This document shows positions 36,402 through 50,078 of a stretch of DNA of 64,000 nt, piece after piece. The DNA comes from VAZQ01 sp046733355. Lineage in GTDB: Bacteria; Pseudomonadota; Alphaproteobacteria; Rhizobiales; Xanthobacteraceae. A model generated the notes under the pieces. That model worked only from the letters and a program-made list of their open reading frames with translations, had not been told where the DNA came from and searched no databases. The position numbers were made by a program, and so were the translations under genes. How positions within the stretch are numbered: position 1 is the first letter of the stretch; every line of letters starts with the position of its first letter. The stretch lies in contig JBKPOZ010000031.1 of the NCBI GenBank assembly GCA_046733355.1, positions 1 to 64,000 of the forward strand, given 5' to 3'.

Positions 36402-36415
36402 AAACGGAGAACTAA

Positions 36416-40621
<4,206 letters not shown>

Positions 40622-40654
40622 GCGCGGTTTCGCGGCAACACGGCTAAGGACTGC

Positions 40655-40684
40655 GACGGGGCCGTCCTGCAGGGCGGCCCCGTC
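40655..40684 (+). terminator. Hairpin terminator after rpoC
   Basis: GACGGGGCCG and CGGCCCCGTC form a perfect 10-bp stem with a 10-base loop 34 bases after the rpoC stop, followed by TGCGTTT. The very stable stem and its position make a terminator likely, although the T-run is short. Confidence 0.7.
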
Positions 40685-40848
40685 TGCGTTTGGAGCCGAC
40701 CCAAGCGCCTCCTTACCGCGCGTTTGAGTGTTGCCGTAAAGCCGGAGCCGCGAAATTTGCGTCGGGGTGTCCGGAACGCTCGCCAAAAAAGCCATTTTGT
40801 ATGCTGATTTACGACTAAACCCGCTCTCGCGCCCGAGCCGCCAAGCGC

Positions 40849-43773
40849 ATGGAATCTCTCCTGGTCAAGATGTTCGCGACTGCGCTTGCGCTCAGTCAGG
40901 TTACGACCGCGCCCGAGGCGGTGCAGACGCGGTTCGAACGCGCAGTCGATCAGCCACGGGTCGCGGAGCTCTTGCGCGCGGGCTGCACCCATATGCGCAA
41001 GGCCTTCGATATCGAGGACATCAACCTCGATGAGCTCATCTCAACCGCTATGGACGACCCGCAGGCGATCGGAGAGAGCAAGGCGTTCCGCGGCATCAAT
41101 TTTGCCGACCTGGTTACCGCCTACCGGCAGTTCTGCAAGAATGAGCCGGTTTCGACGCCAGCGGTCGATCTCGGGGATGTGATTGACTTCTATAACAAGG
41201 CGCTCACCGATCTTCCCGATCACAACAAGCTCAAAGGTCTGAAGCTTCCAGGCGCAAGCGTGGTGCTCGACCGCAGGGGCGAGCGGTTTGCGGAGGTCTT
41301 CGAGGAGAACCAGCGCCGCGTTTGGGTTGTGCTCGCCGACATCCCGGAGCACGTGCAGAAGGCCTTCATAGCTGCCGAGGACAAGCGTTTTTATGAGCAC
41401 AAAGGCGTGGACGAGCGCGGCCTCATCCGGGCGTTCATTGGCAATCTCGCCCAATCCGGCAGGCCGCAGGGCGGCTCGACCATCACCCAGCAGATTGTCA
41501 AGAACCTGCTGGTCGGCGAGGACCTCACCTATGAGCGCAAGATCCGCGAGATGGTGGTGGCCTCACGCGTGGAGCACTCGCTCACAAAACAGGAGATCCT
41601 CGAACTATATCTCAACTCGGTGTACCTGGGACGCGGCTCCTGGGGCATCGAGCTTGCCGCGCGCAGCTATTTCGGGAAAGACGCCAAAGACCTCACCTTG
41701 ATGGAGGGTGCGCTCCTTGCCGGGTTGACCAAGGGGCCGAATTATTTCTCGCCCGACCGCCATCCCGGGCGCGCCCAGGAGCGCCTCGCCTATGTGCTGA
41801 GCCGGCTGCAGGAGGACGGCATCAGCAGCGAGCCCCTCGGGCGCGGGTTGCCGGCATTGCCGACCATGGTGGCTTACGAGCGGCCGCGGCGCGATATCGG
41901 ATTCCATTTCGTGGACCAGGTCGCGCGCGAGGCGAAGGCGCTCGCCGGGATCGAGGCGATCACGGCCAATTCCTACACCGTGCGCTCGACCATCAGCCCG
42001 CCGCTGCAGCGGGCGGTCGAGGAGGCGCTGCAGGAGGGCTTGTGGCGTTACGAGCGCAGCACCGGCCGACTTACTTTCCGGGCACCGGAGGCGGGTCTCG
42101 CGCAAGCAGTCAAGCGGGTGGAGGCGGGGCGCGCTCCCGGAGAGAAGCGGCCCGCGTGGCAGCAGGCGCTCGCGCAGGCGCGACTGCCCCTATATGACGT
42201 GCACTGGACGCCGGCCATTATCGTCGAGAAGCCGAGCGGGAAGAAAGGCGAGAGCTGGAAGGTCGGCCTTGCCGACGGCCGCGTGCTGCCGCTCGCGCTT
42301 GACGCCGTCCCACAACGCAAGCTCGCGCTTTACGATGTGGTGTTCGTCCGCGTGAGCGATGGCGCCAAGGAAGGCGGCAAAACGAAAAGCAGCGCGCGTG
42401 CCGAGCTGCGGGTTCGTCCTACCGTGCAGGGCACGATTGTGGTGCTCGAGAACAAGACCGGCCGTGTCCTGGCAATGGCAGGCGGCTTTTCCTATCCGCT
42501 CAGTCAGCTCAATCGCGCAACACAGGCGGTGCGGCAGCCCGGCTCCGCCATCAAGCCGCTGAGCTACCTTGCCGCGCTCGGTCGCGGCCTGCAGCCCAAT
42601 ACGCTCGTATCCGACGATCCCATTACCCTGCCGCCGATCGGCACCGGACGTGCACGCGAGCGCGATTATTGGACGCCGAAAAATTACGACGGTGGCGCGG
42701 GCGGCATTCTGACAATGCGCCGTGCGCTTGAGTATTCGCGCAACCTCGCCACGGTGCATTTGCTCGAGGGCGGCGTAGAGGACAGTCCCGAAGCCAGCCT
42801 CGACCGATTATGTCGCCTCGCAATGGAAGCGCAGATTTATTCGGAATGCGTGCGCTACTACCCATTCGTGCTGGGCGCGCAGCCGGTACGCCCCGTCGAT
42901 CTGGCTGCGTTCTATGCGGCCATCGCCAACGAAGGGCTGCGGCCCACGCCCCACCTCATCGAATCCATCGAGCGCAATGGCCTCGTCATCTACCGACACG
43001 ATGCAAAGAGCGCGACGCGCATCGGCTCAGTCGATCGCGTTGCGTTCTATCAGCTCAAGACGATGATGCAGGGCGTGCTGGCGCGCGGCACCGCGCGATC
43101 TATCGCGTATATGTCGCCTTTTGTCGCGGGCAAGACCGGAACCTCTGATAACGAGAACGATGCCTGGTTCGTTGGGTTCACCAACGACGTGACGGTCGCG
43201 ATCTGGCTCGGCTATGACAACGCTGATGGCAAGCGCCGCACCCTCGGCGGCGGCGCGACAGGCGGCCACGTGGCTGTGCCCATTTTCGAGCCGGTCATGC
43301 AGGCGGTGTGGGCGCAGTTCGCGCCGAAGACCGCGCTTGCTCCGCCTTCGCCGGAAGCCAAGCGATCCCTTTCGTGCCGCGCTGTGGAGCTCGAGACGGG
43401 ACAGGTGCAGCCTGGCGCGCGACAGGCGACAACCGAATGCTTCCGCATTGATGCGCACGGTCAGATTGTCGACACGCAGTATCAGCTGGTCTCGCGTGAT
43501 GACTTCTACATAGCGCGCGAGACGGGGGGCTATTACGGCGTGGCGCCCAATCCCAACCCGTTTGGCTATTCACAGGGCTATGACGCGCGGCAACGATATT
43601 ACAACCCCGGCTACGGCCAGAATTACGGCCAAGGTTATTACGATCAGTATGGGCGGTGGATCCCTGGACAATGGGGCCGTCCACAGGCACCGGTGCAGGC
43701 GGCGCCGCGGGATCCTTATGGTCGCCGCATCGACCCGAATTACATCTGGGGCAATCGGTGGCGCTACTACTGA
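40849..43773 (+). CDS. Class A penicillin-binding protein (GT51 + transpeptidase)
   Basis: A bifunctional peptidoglycan synthase of 974 residues. After a signal-like N-terminus (VKMFATALALSQVTTAPEA) and about 130 residues of unknown fold comes the GT51 domain: AEDKRFYEHKG with catalytic Glu177 and GGSTITQQIVKNLL. The transpeptidase domain has SxxK at Ser567-Lys570 (GSAIKP), SRN at about 631-633 and KTGT at about 763. The last 80 residues are rich in Tyr, Gly, Gln, Asn and Pro and predicted to be disordered. The typical cytoplasmic-plus-TM start of PBP1A is absent. It resembles a Hyphomicrobiales-type PBP that I recall with the same SQVTT leader. Confidence 0.9.
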   Translation: MESLLVKMFATALALSQVTTAPEAVQTRFERAVDQPRVAELLRAGCTHMRKAFDIEDINLDELISTAMDDPQAIGESKAFRGINFADLVTAYRQFCKNEPVSTPAVDLGDVIDFYNKALTDLPDHNKLKGLKLPGASVVLDRRGERFAEVFEENQRRVWVVLADIPEHVQKAFIAAEDKRFYEHKGVDERGLIRAFIGNLAQSGRPQGGSTITQQIVKNLLVGEDLTYERKIREMVVASRVEHSLTKQEILELYLNSVYLGRGSWGIELAARSYFGKDAKDLTLMEGALLAGLTKGPNYFSPDRHPGRAQERLAYVLSRLQEDGISSEPLGRGLPALPTMVAYERPRRDIGFHFVDQVAREAKALAGIEAITANSYTVRSTISPPLQRAVEEALQEGLWRYERSTGRLTFRAPEAGLAQAVKRVEAGRAPGEKRPAWQQALAQARLPLYDVHWTPAIIVEKPSGKKGESWKVGLADGRVLPLALDAVPQRKLALYDVVFVRVSDGAKEGGKTKSSARAELRVRPTVQGTIVVLENKTGRVLAMAGGFSYPLSQLNRATQAVRQPGSAIKPLSYLAALGRGLQPNTLVSDDPITLPPIGTGRARERDYWTPKNYDGGAGGILTMRRALEYSRNLATVHLLEGGVEDSPEASLDRLCRLAMEAQIYSECVRYYPFVLGAQPVRPVDLAAFYAAIANEGLRPTPHLIESIERNGLVIYRHDAKSATRIGSVDRVAFYQLKTMMQGVLARGTARSIAYMSPFVAGKTGTSDNENDAWFVGFTNDVTVAIWLGYDNADGKRRTLGGGATGGHVAVPIFEPVMQAVWAQFAPKTALAPPSPEAKRSLSCRAVELETGQVQPGARQATTECFRIDAHGQIVDTQYQLVSRDDFYIARETGGYYGVAPNPNPFGYSQGYDARQRYYNPGYGQNYGQGYYDQYGRWIPGQWGRPQAPVQAAPRDPYGRRIDPNYIWGNRWRYY

Positions 43774-43784
43774 GAGAACCACGA

Positions 43785-44831
43785 ATGCGCAGCCTTTCGG
43801 TCGCGGCCCTCCTTTGCCTCGCCGGATTCATTGCCAGTGCGGCCGCACAGAAAGCTGCACCTGAATTCGCCGTCGAGGAAACGTCCTCGGCGGCGGGACT
43901 CGCTCCCGCGCAGCTCAAGCCCAGAACCATCGCTTTCATGGATCATCCCAGCGAGGAGTTGATCGATCCCGACGCCGGGCTAATCCGATTTGAGGACTGG
44001 GCGCAGGCCCGACCCCTGGAAAAGCAGTTTCTCACGCCCTATCCGAGCTATGCGGAGCCCACCGTCGAGGTTACGGTTGATGGCGTGCGCAAGCGGATTA
44101 AAGAGAAGTTGCACATGTACGTGGCCGAGGCGCGCTTTGCGCTTCAGCGCCCGCCAAGTTCCATTGACCTCGCAAGCTTCGTGACGCTGCCTTTCATTGA
44201 ACGCACGGACACGGCCATAAAGCACACCTTGATCACGGCAGCAGAAGCGATTTCACCCAAAGATCCCCGCGCGGTTCACAACCAGCATCCGCTGCGCCGC
44301 TGGTGCGATGCAAGGCCTGTCACCATCTGCATCCGCTCGCGTTATCAGTTCGAGGGCAAGCTGCCGCTGGGCATCCAGATCGCCAACAAGTTGCGCGACA
44401 GCAAAAAGAAGATAGCGGATCACCTCGAATTCGAGAGCGAGCTTACCTTACGGCCGCCGGCAGAAGTGACCGAGATGGGACTGAGCGCGCTGACGCAGCT
44501 GGATACACCGCCCATCGGGGCACTGGAGCAGAACATCTATTACGTCAATCAAGTGATGCAGTTCGGAAAGCTCCTCGCGGTCTTTCAGCAGCATCCAACG
44601 GATGCCAATCAGGCGATCGTCACGGTGTTCATGGCCCTTGCGGTTGAGACCAGCATCTTCCTGAAGAAGAAGGAATTCAGCAAGGTCCCTGTGCTGCGAA
44701 ATCTTGTGCCTGCGCAGGTACTTGCCGGCAAAAGCTCGTTCAATACCGGAAGCTCGATCAGCGCCGGGCTGCCCGTCTATGCGCGCAACCAGGTAAAGGC
44801 GATGGCGGCCGTACTGGACCGCAAAAGCTAA
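43785..44831 (+). CDS. Secreted protein of unknown function
   Basis: This 348-residue protein has a signal peptide (RSLSVAALLCLAGFIASAAA) and a mature region I cannot assign. Segments of note are TIAFMDHPSEELIDPDAGLIRFEDWAQARPLEKQF and RWCDARPVTICIRSRYQFEGKLPLG, the latter with two Cys that could pair. It starts 11 bp after the penicillin-binding protein gene, so the two are probably co-transcribed and a cell-wall-related role is plausible. The open frame extends upstream into the PBP gene in another frame; the ATG at 43785 is the sensible start. Confidence 0.72.
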   Translation: MRSLSVAALLCLAGFIASAAAQKAAPEFAVEETSSAAGLAPAQLKPRTIAFMDHPSEELIDPDAGLIRFEDWAQARPLEKQFLTPYPSYAEPTVEVTVDGVRKRIKEKLHMYVAEARFALQRPPSSIDLASFVTLPFIERTDTAIKHTLITAAEAISPKDPRAVHNQHPLRRWCDARPVTICIRSRYQFEGKLPLGIQIANKLRDSKKKIADHLEFESELTLRPPAEVTEMGLSALTQLDTPPIGALEQNIYYVNQVMQFGKLLAVFQQHPTDANQAIVTVFMALAVETSIFLKKKEFSKVPVLRNLVPAQVLAGKSSFNTGSSISAGLPVYARNQVKAMAAVLDRKS

Positions 44832-45025
44832 TCACCACGCGTAAAGGCCAGAGTTCCCGTGCGTAGCTTTTGGGAATTCGTACGAAGTTCTCAAAAATGC
44901 CGCCTTTGAGTTCGATCCCCGCTGCCTTCTGAGGGGACGCCGGATCGCACGGGGCATCCGGCTGAAAACCGACGCCGTATTCCCTGCGGCGGCGGAGAAG
45001 CGGGCTGTCTACACTCGCGCTGGAA

Positions 45026-46357
45026 ATGGGCGGCGGGCGCATTGACCGCGTTACGCTCAAATCTATTCCGGTCCCGGCAACAGCCGAGCAGTCGCTGTCG
45101 GGTCCCCCTGCCTTTGCGTCCACTGCGGGCGGTCGTGGTCTCGACTGGTTCACCTTCTTTCTTGCCGATATTCAGACCGGTTTCGGACCCTTCGTCGCGA
45201 TCTATCTCACCGCACACAACTGGGCACAGCTGGACATCGGCCTCGTGCTCACAACCGGAGGCTTGGTTGCGCTTGCGGCGCAAATACCCGGTGGCGCTCT
45301 GGTCGATGCGGTGCGCTCGGCGCGCACTTTGGGCGCGATCGCGGTGGCGGCGATTGGTCTGAGCGCCCTGGCGCTTGCGATTTGGCCCACTTTTCCGATC
45401 GTGATGGGCTCGCGTGCGATGCATGCGGGCGCAAGCTGCGTGCTGGGCCCCGTCATTGCCGCGCTGAGCCTAAGCCTCGTTGGCCACGCGGCGCTTGGGG
45501 AACGATTGGGGCGGAACGCGCGTTTTGCTTCGCTCGGCAACGGCATCGCTGCCGGCGTGATGGGGCTGTGCGGATACCTTCTCTCGAGCCAGGCGGTTTT
45601 CTACCTCACTGCCGGCTTCGTCGTGCCGGCTCTTTTCGCGCTTACGCGCATTCCGAAAAGCTGCAATGCAGTGCCTCGTGTCGCGTCTCCTGAAACGTCC
45701 AGATCGGGCATCTGGATGCTCCTCGCCGACGGACAACTGCTCGTATTCGCGGGCTGCATTCTTCTCTTTCAACTCGCCAATGCGGCCATGCTGCCGCTGA
45801 TGGGCAGCATGATGAGCGTGCGTGCACCCGCATGGGCAACAGGGTTGATCGGCGCGTGCATCCTCGTGCCGCAGCTGGTCGTCGCCATGTTTGCGCCCGC
45901 GTTTGGCCGGCTTGCGGACAGCTGGGGACGAAAGCCCCTCCTGTATATCTGTTTCGCCGCGCTGATCGCGCGCGGCGTGCTCTTTGCTTTGGTGTCAAAC
46001 CCCTATGCCGTCATCGCCGTGCAAGCGCTTGACGGCGTGTCGGCCGCTGTCATGGGCGTCATTCTTCCGTTGATCGTCGCCGACCTCACGCGCGGCAGCG
46101 GCAGCTTCAATCTTGCTCTCGGAATAGCGGGCAGCGCAGTCGGGATCGGGGCCGCGCTGAGCACGACGCTGGCCGGCTACACAGCCGACCATTTCGGAAG
46201 CAGTATCACCTTCTACGGGCTCGCATCCATTGCCGCCTCGGCGTTGGCATTCGTATGGCTGCTGTTGGCGGAAACGCGACCGCGGCGGGACCGCCCGTCC
46301 AGCGGTGGTTGCGTCAAAGCAAACCCGTCCTCGGCGGCGTCGATCAGTTCCTGGTAA
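45026..46357 (+). CDS. Major facilitator superfamily transporter
   Basis: This 443-residue protein has about twelve membrane segments. The motif-A-like loop GGALVDAVRSARTLGA follows helix 2, and its counterpart FGRLADSWGRKPLLY lies in the second half. The substrate is unknown; the sequence resembles drug or sugar efflux MFS members. The first 35 residues are cytoplasmic and Ser/Pro-rich, and a later start is possible. The last 48 codons (46213-46357) overlap the 3' end of the convergent glycosyltransferase gene in antisense, so at least one C-terminus is encoded on shared DNA. Confidence 0.85.
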   Translation: MGGGRIDRVTLKSIPVPATAEQSLSGPPAFASTAGGRGLDWFTFFLADIQTGFGPFVAIYLTAHNWAQLDIGLVLTTGGLVALAAQIPGGALVDAVRSARTLGAIAVAAIGLSALALAIWPTFPIVMGSRAMHAGASCVLGPVIAALSLSLVGHAALGERLGRNARFASLGNGIAAGVMGLCGYLLSSQAVFYLTAGFVVPALFALTRIPKSCNAVPRVASPETSRSGIWMLLADGQLLVFAGCILLFQLANAAMLPLMGSMMSVRAPAWATGLIGACILVPQLVVAMFAPAFGRLADSWGRKPLLYICFAALIARGVLFALVSNPYAVIAVQALDGVSAAVMGVILPLIVADLTRGSGSFNLALGIAGSAVGIGAALSTTLAGYTADHFGSSITFYGLASIAASALAFVWLLLAETRPRRDRPSSGGCVKANPSSAASISSW

Positions 46358-47358
46358 GCGGCAAGATAGTCCATTGCCATGCGGCGAGCGGTGAAGCGCT
46401 CTTCGAACCGCTTTCGTACGGCTGTTCGCGAGAGTTTTCCGATCTTTGCGACGGCTTTCACCGCGCTGTCCTCGTCCTCCACAACAAAGCCCGTCAGTTC
46501 ATCCTCGACCACTTCCGGAACAGCTCCGCGGTCGTAAGCGATCACTGGAGTGCCACAGGCCATCGCCTCGATCATCACCAGCCCGAATGGCTCTGGCCAA
46601 TCGAGCGGTGTGAGCAAAGCGATAGCCCCGCTGAGGAATTCTGATTTTTCGCGGTCGCTGATCTCCCCGATATACTCGGCATGTGAGGAATCAATGAGCG
46701 GCTTGATGATTTCATCGAAATAATCGCGATCGACTTTGTCGACCTTGGCGGCAATCTTCAGCGGTAGGCCGCAGCGTTCCGCAATCTCTATTGCGCGATC
46801 GATTCCTTTTTCCGGTGAGATGCGCCCGAGGCAGGCAAGGTACGTCGGCTCGATCGGCTGCGGGGTAAGGAGCCGATCCGGCAAGCCATGATGAATGGTG
46901 CGCACCCATCCTGCCTGCGGCACGGGCCGTCGCTGGGCGTCCGAGATGGACACGACGGGTATGGTCGAGAACGTCGAAAAGACGGGCTGATGCTCGGGAA
47001 GGTCGAGCCGTCCGTGCAGCGTCGTAACGAAAGGAGTGGATTGACGGGCAAATAGCGAAAACGGGTAGTAGTCCAGATGGAAGTGCAAGAAGTCGAACTC
47101 TGCCACCCGCCGGCGCACCTGCTCGAGCATCATCATGTGGAGGGCGCACGCGTCGCGCACATTCCCGTCGAGGCGCAGAGATTTTGGCCATAACGGCGCA
47201 AGCCGCGCCGACGTCCGCGAATCACCACTGGCAAAAAGCGTCACATCATGGCCGAGTGTCACCAGCTCCTCGGTCAGCCAGTGAATGACCCGTTCAGTGC
47301 CGCCATAAAGCTTCGGGGGGATGGCTTCGGTCAGCGGAGCTATTTGCGCGATGCGCAT
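46213..47358 (-). CDS. Glycosyltransferase family 4 (GT-B) protein
   Basis: This 381-residue retaining GT-B glycosyltransferase starts MRIAQIAPLTEAIPPKLYGGTERVIHWL, the acceptor-side Rossmann domain, and has the donor-side LACLGRISPEKGIDRAIEIAERC and the nucleotide-sugar motif PEPFGLVMIEAMACGTPVIAYDRGAVPEVV with the E-x7-E pattern. The likely product is a surface glycan or glycolipid; donor and acceptor are unknown. GAGGAG precedes the ATG at 47358. The longer open frame upstream is a shadow of the ABC gene. The tail overlaps the MFS gene by 145 bases. Confidence 0.9.
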   Translation of the reverse strand: MRIAQIAPLTEAIPPKLYGGTERVIHWLTEELVTLGHDVTLFASGDSRTSARLAPLWPKSLRLDGNVRDACALHMMMLEQVRRRVAEFDFLHFHLDYYPFSLFARQSTPFVTTLHGRLDLPEHQPVFSTFSTIPVVSISDAQRRPVPQAGWVRTIHHGLPDRLLTPQPIEPTYLACLGRISPEKGIDRAIEIAERCGLPLKIAAKVDKVDRDYFDEIIKPLIDSSHAEYIGEISDREKSEFLSGAIALLTPLDWPEPFGLVMIEAMACGTPVIAYDRGAVPEVVEDELTGFVVEDEDSAVKAVAKIGKLSRTAVRKRFEERFTARRMAMDYLAAYQELIDAAEDGFALTQPPLDGRSRRGRVSANSSHTNANAEAAMDASP

Positions 47359-47499
47359 CAGCTTTCTCCTCGTGCTACCCCGATCCAGGGACGCTTCTCG
47401 CACAACCGTGTGATGCCGGCGGAAGTTCCATGAAACCCGAAATCGGGCTGTTGCGTTGGATAGGCTCCACTCGCAACTGGAGCTGGGAGTTGGGGCCGG

Positions 47500-49272
47500 A
47501 TGCCCGATCTGTCCTGCTACGCGCACCGCCCGCTTGGATTTCTTGCCCATTACGTGTTTCGGCGACTGCCCGCGCACGCCATCATTATTGTTGCGGTGAT
47601 CGCCGCCGTTGGTTGCTCGGTCGGGGCCCAGTACGCCGTGAAGATGCTGGTCGATGTCTTGAGCGGGCATTCCGGCTGGTCCGCTGCGTCCGTGCACTGG
47701 GAGGCTTTTCTCCTTCTCACGGCTCTGATTGCGGCCGATAATCTTCTTTGGCGCGTGGCAAGCTGGATCGCGAGCTCCACATTCGTTGCGGTTACAGGCG
47801 ATCTGCGCCGCGACCTTTTCCGTCACCTGACGGGACATGCGCCAAGCTATTTTGCCGAGCGGATGTCCGGGACTTTGACGAGCAGAATCACGGCGACCTC
47901 GAATGCCGCCTTCTCCATCGAGAACATGTTCGTATGGAATGTCTTGCCGCCTTGCATGGCAACGGTGATGGCGATCGGGTTCGTTGCCTGCGTGAGCCTG
48001 CCGATGGCGATGTCGTTGAGCCTTGTCGCCGCGATCGTGGTCATCGCAATGTTCCGCTTGGCTGCCGCAGGGCGACCGCTGCATCACCGGTTTGCCGATA
48101 CCGCAGCTGCCGTTGATGGCGACATGGTCGACGTCGTCGGCAATATCTCCCTTGTTTGGGCATTCTGCGGCCTTGGACGCGAGCACAGCAGGCTAGACGC
48201 CAGCATCGATCGCGAGCTCAAGGCGCGGCGCCGGAGCCTTCTGTATCTCGAGAAGTTGCGGCTATCTCACGCGGCGATCACAGTGGTGCTGACCGTGCTG
48301 GTGCTGGCCTGGGCCATCGTGCTTTGGCAGGATGGACGTGCCACGGCAGGCGATGTGGTCCTGGTCTGCACGCTGGGTCTCTCAATCCTGCATGCCACGC
48401 GCGACCTGGCGGTTGCGCTTGTCGACGTGACGCAGCACATAGCGCGCTTGGCAGAGGCGCTGGCCACGCTGCTCGTCCCCCACCATCTTCAGGACCGCGC
48501 ACAGGCCAAGCTGCTGGTGCGTCCAGGTGCGGGCATGGCCTTTGAGAACGTCGCTTTCACCTACCCGGATGGACGGGAGGTATTCACGCGTTTGAGCCTT
48601 TCGGTCGACCCAGGCGAGCGCGTCGGGCTGGTAGGCCCATCTGGCTGCGGAAAATCGACTCTACTGATGCTGCTGCAGCGGTTCTATGACGTGCAAAGCG
48701 GCCGCATCCTGATCGCTGGACAGGACATAACGGAGGTCACACAGGAGAGTTTGCGAGCCGCGATTGCGGTCGTCCCGCAGGATGTCTCGCTGTTTCACCG
48801 CTCGATTCTGGAGAACATTCGGTATGGGTGCCCCGGCGCCTCCGACGCGGAAGTGATTGAGGCGATTACGGCAGCGAATTGCATGGACTTCATTGGCAAT
48901 CTGCCCGACGGTCTTGATACCGTGGTCGGTGAACGCGGAGTGAAATTGTCGCCTGGACAGCGCCAGCGGCTCGGCATCGCGCGGGCTTTTCTGAAGAATG
49001 CGCCGATCCTCCTGCTCGATGAGGCCACATCTGCCCTTGATACGGACTGCGAGGAGGCAGTGCGTGCCGCCTTGGATCGCCTGATGGGCGGGCGCACGGT
49101 GCTGGCGATCTCGCACCGCCTGTCGAGCCTGCGGCGGTTCGATCGCATTGTCGTGCTGCGCGGAGGACAAATCTGCGAAGAAGGGCCGCCAGGGGTGCTG
49201 CTGGGTCGCAAGGGGATTTATGCCAAGCTCGTCCAGCGCGAAGTGGCGCGGCTTTCGAAGCAGGCAGCATAG
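47500..49272 (+). CDS. ABC exporter (fused membrane and ATPase domains)
   Basis: This 590-residue half-transporter has six membrane helices in the first 330 residues and a C-terminal nucleotide-binding domain: Walker A GPSGCGKST, Q-loop VVPQDVSLF, signature LSPGQRQR (Pro replaces the usual first Gly of LSGGQ), Walker B ILLLDEAT and switch His in AISHRLSS. It resembles the MsbA/lipid or toxin exporter group and probably works as a homodimer. It is divergent from the glycosyltransferase gene, with which it may share a role in surface glycan or glycolipid export. The substrate is unknown. Confidence 0.9.
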   Translation: MPDLSCYAHRPLGFLAHYVFRRLPAHAIIIVAVIAAVGCSVGAQYAVKMLVDVLSGHSGWSAASVHWEAFLLLTALIAADNLLWRVASWIASSTFVAVTGDLRRDLFRHLTGHAPSYFAERMSGTLTSRITATSNAAFSIENMFVWNVLPPCMATVMAIGFVACVSLPMAMSLSLVAAIVVIAMFRLAAAGRPLHHRFADTAAAVDGDMVDVVGNISLVWAFCGLGREHSRLDASIDRELKARRRSLLYLEKLRLSHAAITVVLTVLVLAWAIVLWQDGRATAGDVVLVCTLGLSILHATRDLAVALVDVTQHIARLAEALATLLVPHHLQDRAQAKLLVRPGAGMAFENVAFTYPDGREVFTRLSLSVDPGERVGLVGPSGCGKSTLLMLLQRFYDVQSGRILIAGQDITEVTQESLRAAIAVVPQDVSLFHRSILENIRYGCPGASDAEVIEAITAANCMDFIGNLPDGLDTVVGERGVKLSPGQRQRLGIARAFLKNAPILLLDEATSALDTDCEEAVRAALDRLMGGRTVLAISHRLSSLRRFDRIVVLRGGQICEEGPPGVLLGRKGIYAKLVQREVARLSKQAA

Positions 49273-49650
49273 CCCCACTCACGCTCCCGCGCCTTCAGAA
49301 AAGGCTGATTTTTCGGGGTATTCTGCCTTGACTCGCCCTTGTGCCGCCGATACATACGCCGCACTTTTCGGCAGGCGGTGAGCTCCGCTTCGCTCGGAAC
49401 GGCTTCCCACTCCTTTCACGATCTTTCGGTAGGGGTGGGGATCTTTTGCCTCGAGGATAGAGCTCAGACGCTGCCTCTGACGCACGTCAGATAACAGCGC
49501 ATGACCGTCTCGCGCGCGGTGCGGTCCTGCCTCTCATGAGCGAGCGCCCAACGCCGCAGGCGGAAGGCGTTCAGTTTTGCGCGTGGCACAATAACGCCTC
49601 CTCATGCCGCTCTCCGGCGGAGTGAAGAGGAAAGGGAATGCAGGCCGGAA
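49273..49650 (+). other. str-operon leader region
   Basis: These 378 bases between the ABC exporter and rpsL hold no gene. The str promoter is at 49328-49356. The rest (about 290 bases) is a long untranslated leader with purine-rich stretches (GAAGAGGAAAGGGAATG) close to rpsL. I see no recognisable riboswitch. Confidence 0.6.
49328..49356 (+). promoter_or_regulatory. Sigma-70-type promoter of the str operon
   Basis: TTGACT at 49328-49333, a 17-base spacer and TACATA at 49351-49356 make a near-consensus housekeeping promoter about 295 bases ahead of rpsL. The GATACATACG context resembles promoters I recall ahead of rpsL in other Hyphomicrobiales. Confidence 0.75.
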
Positions 49651-50022
49651 ATGCCGACAATCAATCAGCTCATTCGCACTCCGCGGGTGACGCAGCATGC
49701 GAAGAAGAAAGTGCCGGCCTTGCAGCAGTGCCCGCAGAAACGCGGCGTCTGCACCCGCGTCTACACCACAACGCCGAAGAAGCCGAACTCAGCGCTGCGC
49801 AAAGTGGCGAAGGTTCGGCTGACCAACGGCTTTGAGGTTATCGGTTATATTCCGGGCGAGGGACACAACCTGCAGGAGCACTCGGTTGTGATGATCCGCG
49901 GCGGCCGTGTGAAGGACCTGCCGGGCGTGCGTTACCACATTGTGCGCGGCGTGTTGGACACCCAGGGAGTGAAAAACCGCAAACAGAGACGCTCCAAGTA
50001 TGGGGCAAAACGGCCCAAGTAA
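49651..50022 (+). CDS. rpsL: 30S ribosomal protein S12
   Basis: This 123-residue S12 sits at the decoding centre. The core YTTTPKKPNSALRKVAKVRLTNG and the PGEGHNLQEHSVVMIRGGRVKDLPGVRYH loop are conserved, with the streptomycin-sensitive Lys residues unchanged. It begins the str cluster, about 295 bases after the promoter. rpsG follows after 56 bases. Confidence 0.99.
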   Translation: MPTINQLIRTPRVTQHAKKKVPALQQCPQKRGVCTRVYTTTPKKPNSALRKVAKVRLTNGFEVIGYIPGEGHNLQEHSVVMIRGGRVKDLPGVRYHIVRGVLDTQGVKNRKQRRSKYGAKRPK

Positions 50023-50078
50023 ACCGAAGGAACACCTGCGAGCTTGCTCCCGACAAAATGACTGGATGAAGGCCTGAC

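Noticed and set aside
49651..50022. Streptomycin-resistance change in S12, and rifampicin-resistance change in RpoB
   Set aside because: The Lys residues in PKKPNSALR and the RpoB positions Asp524, His534 and Ser539 are of the sensitive type.
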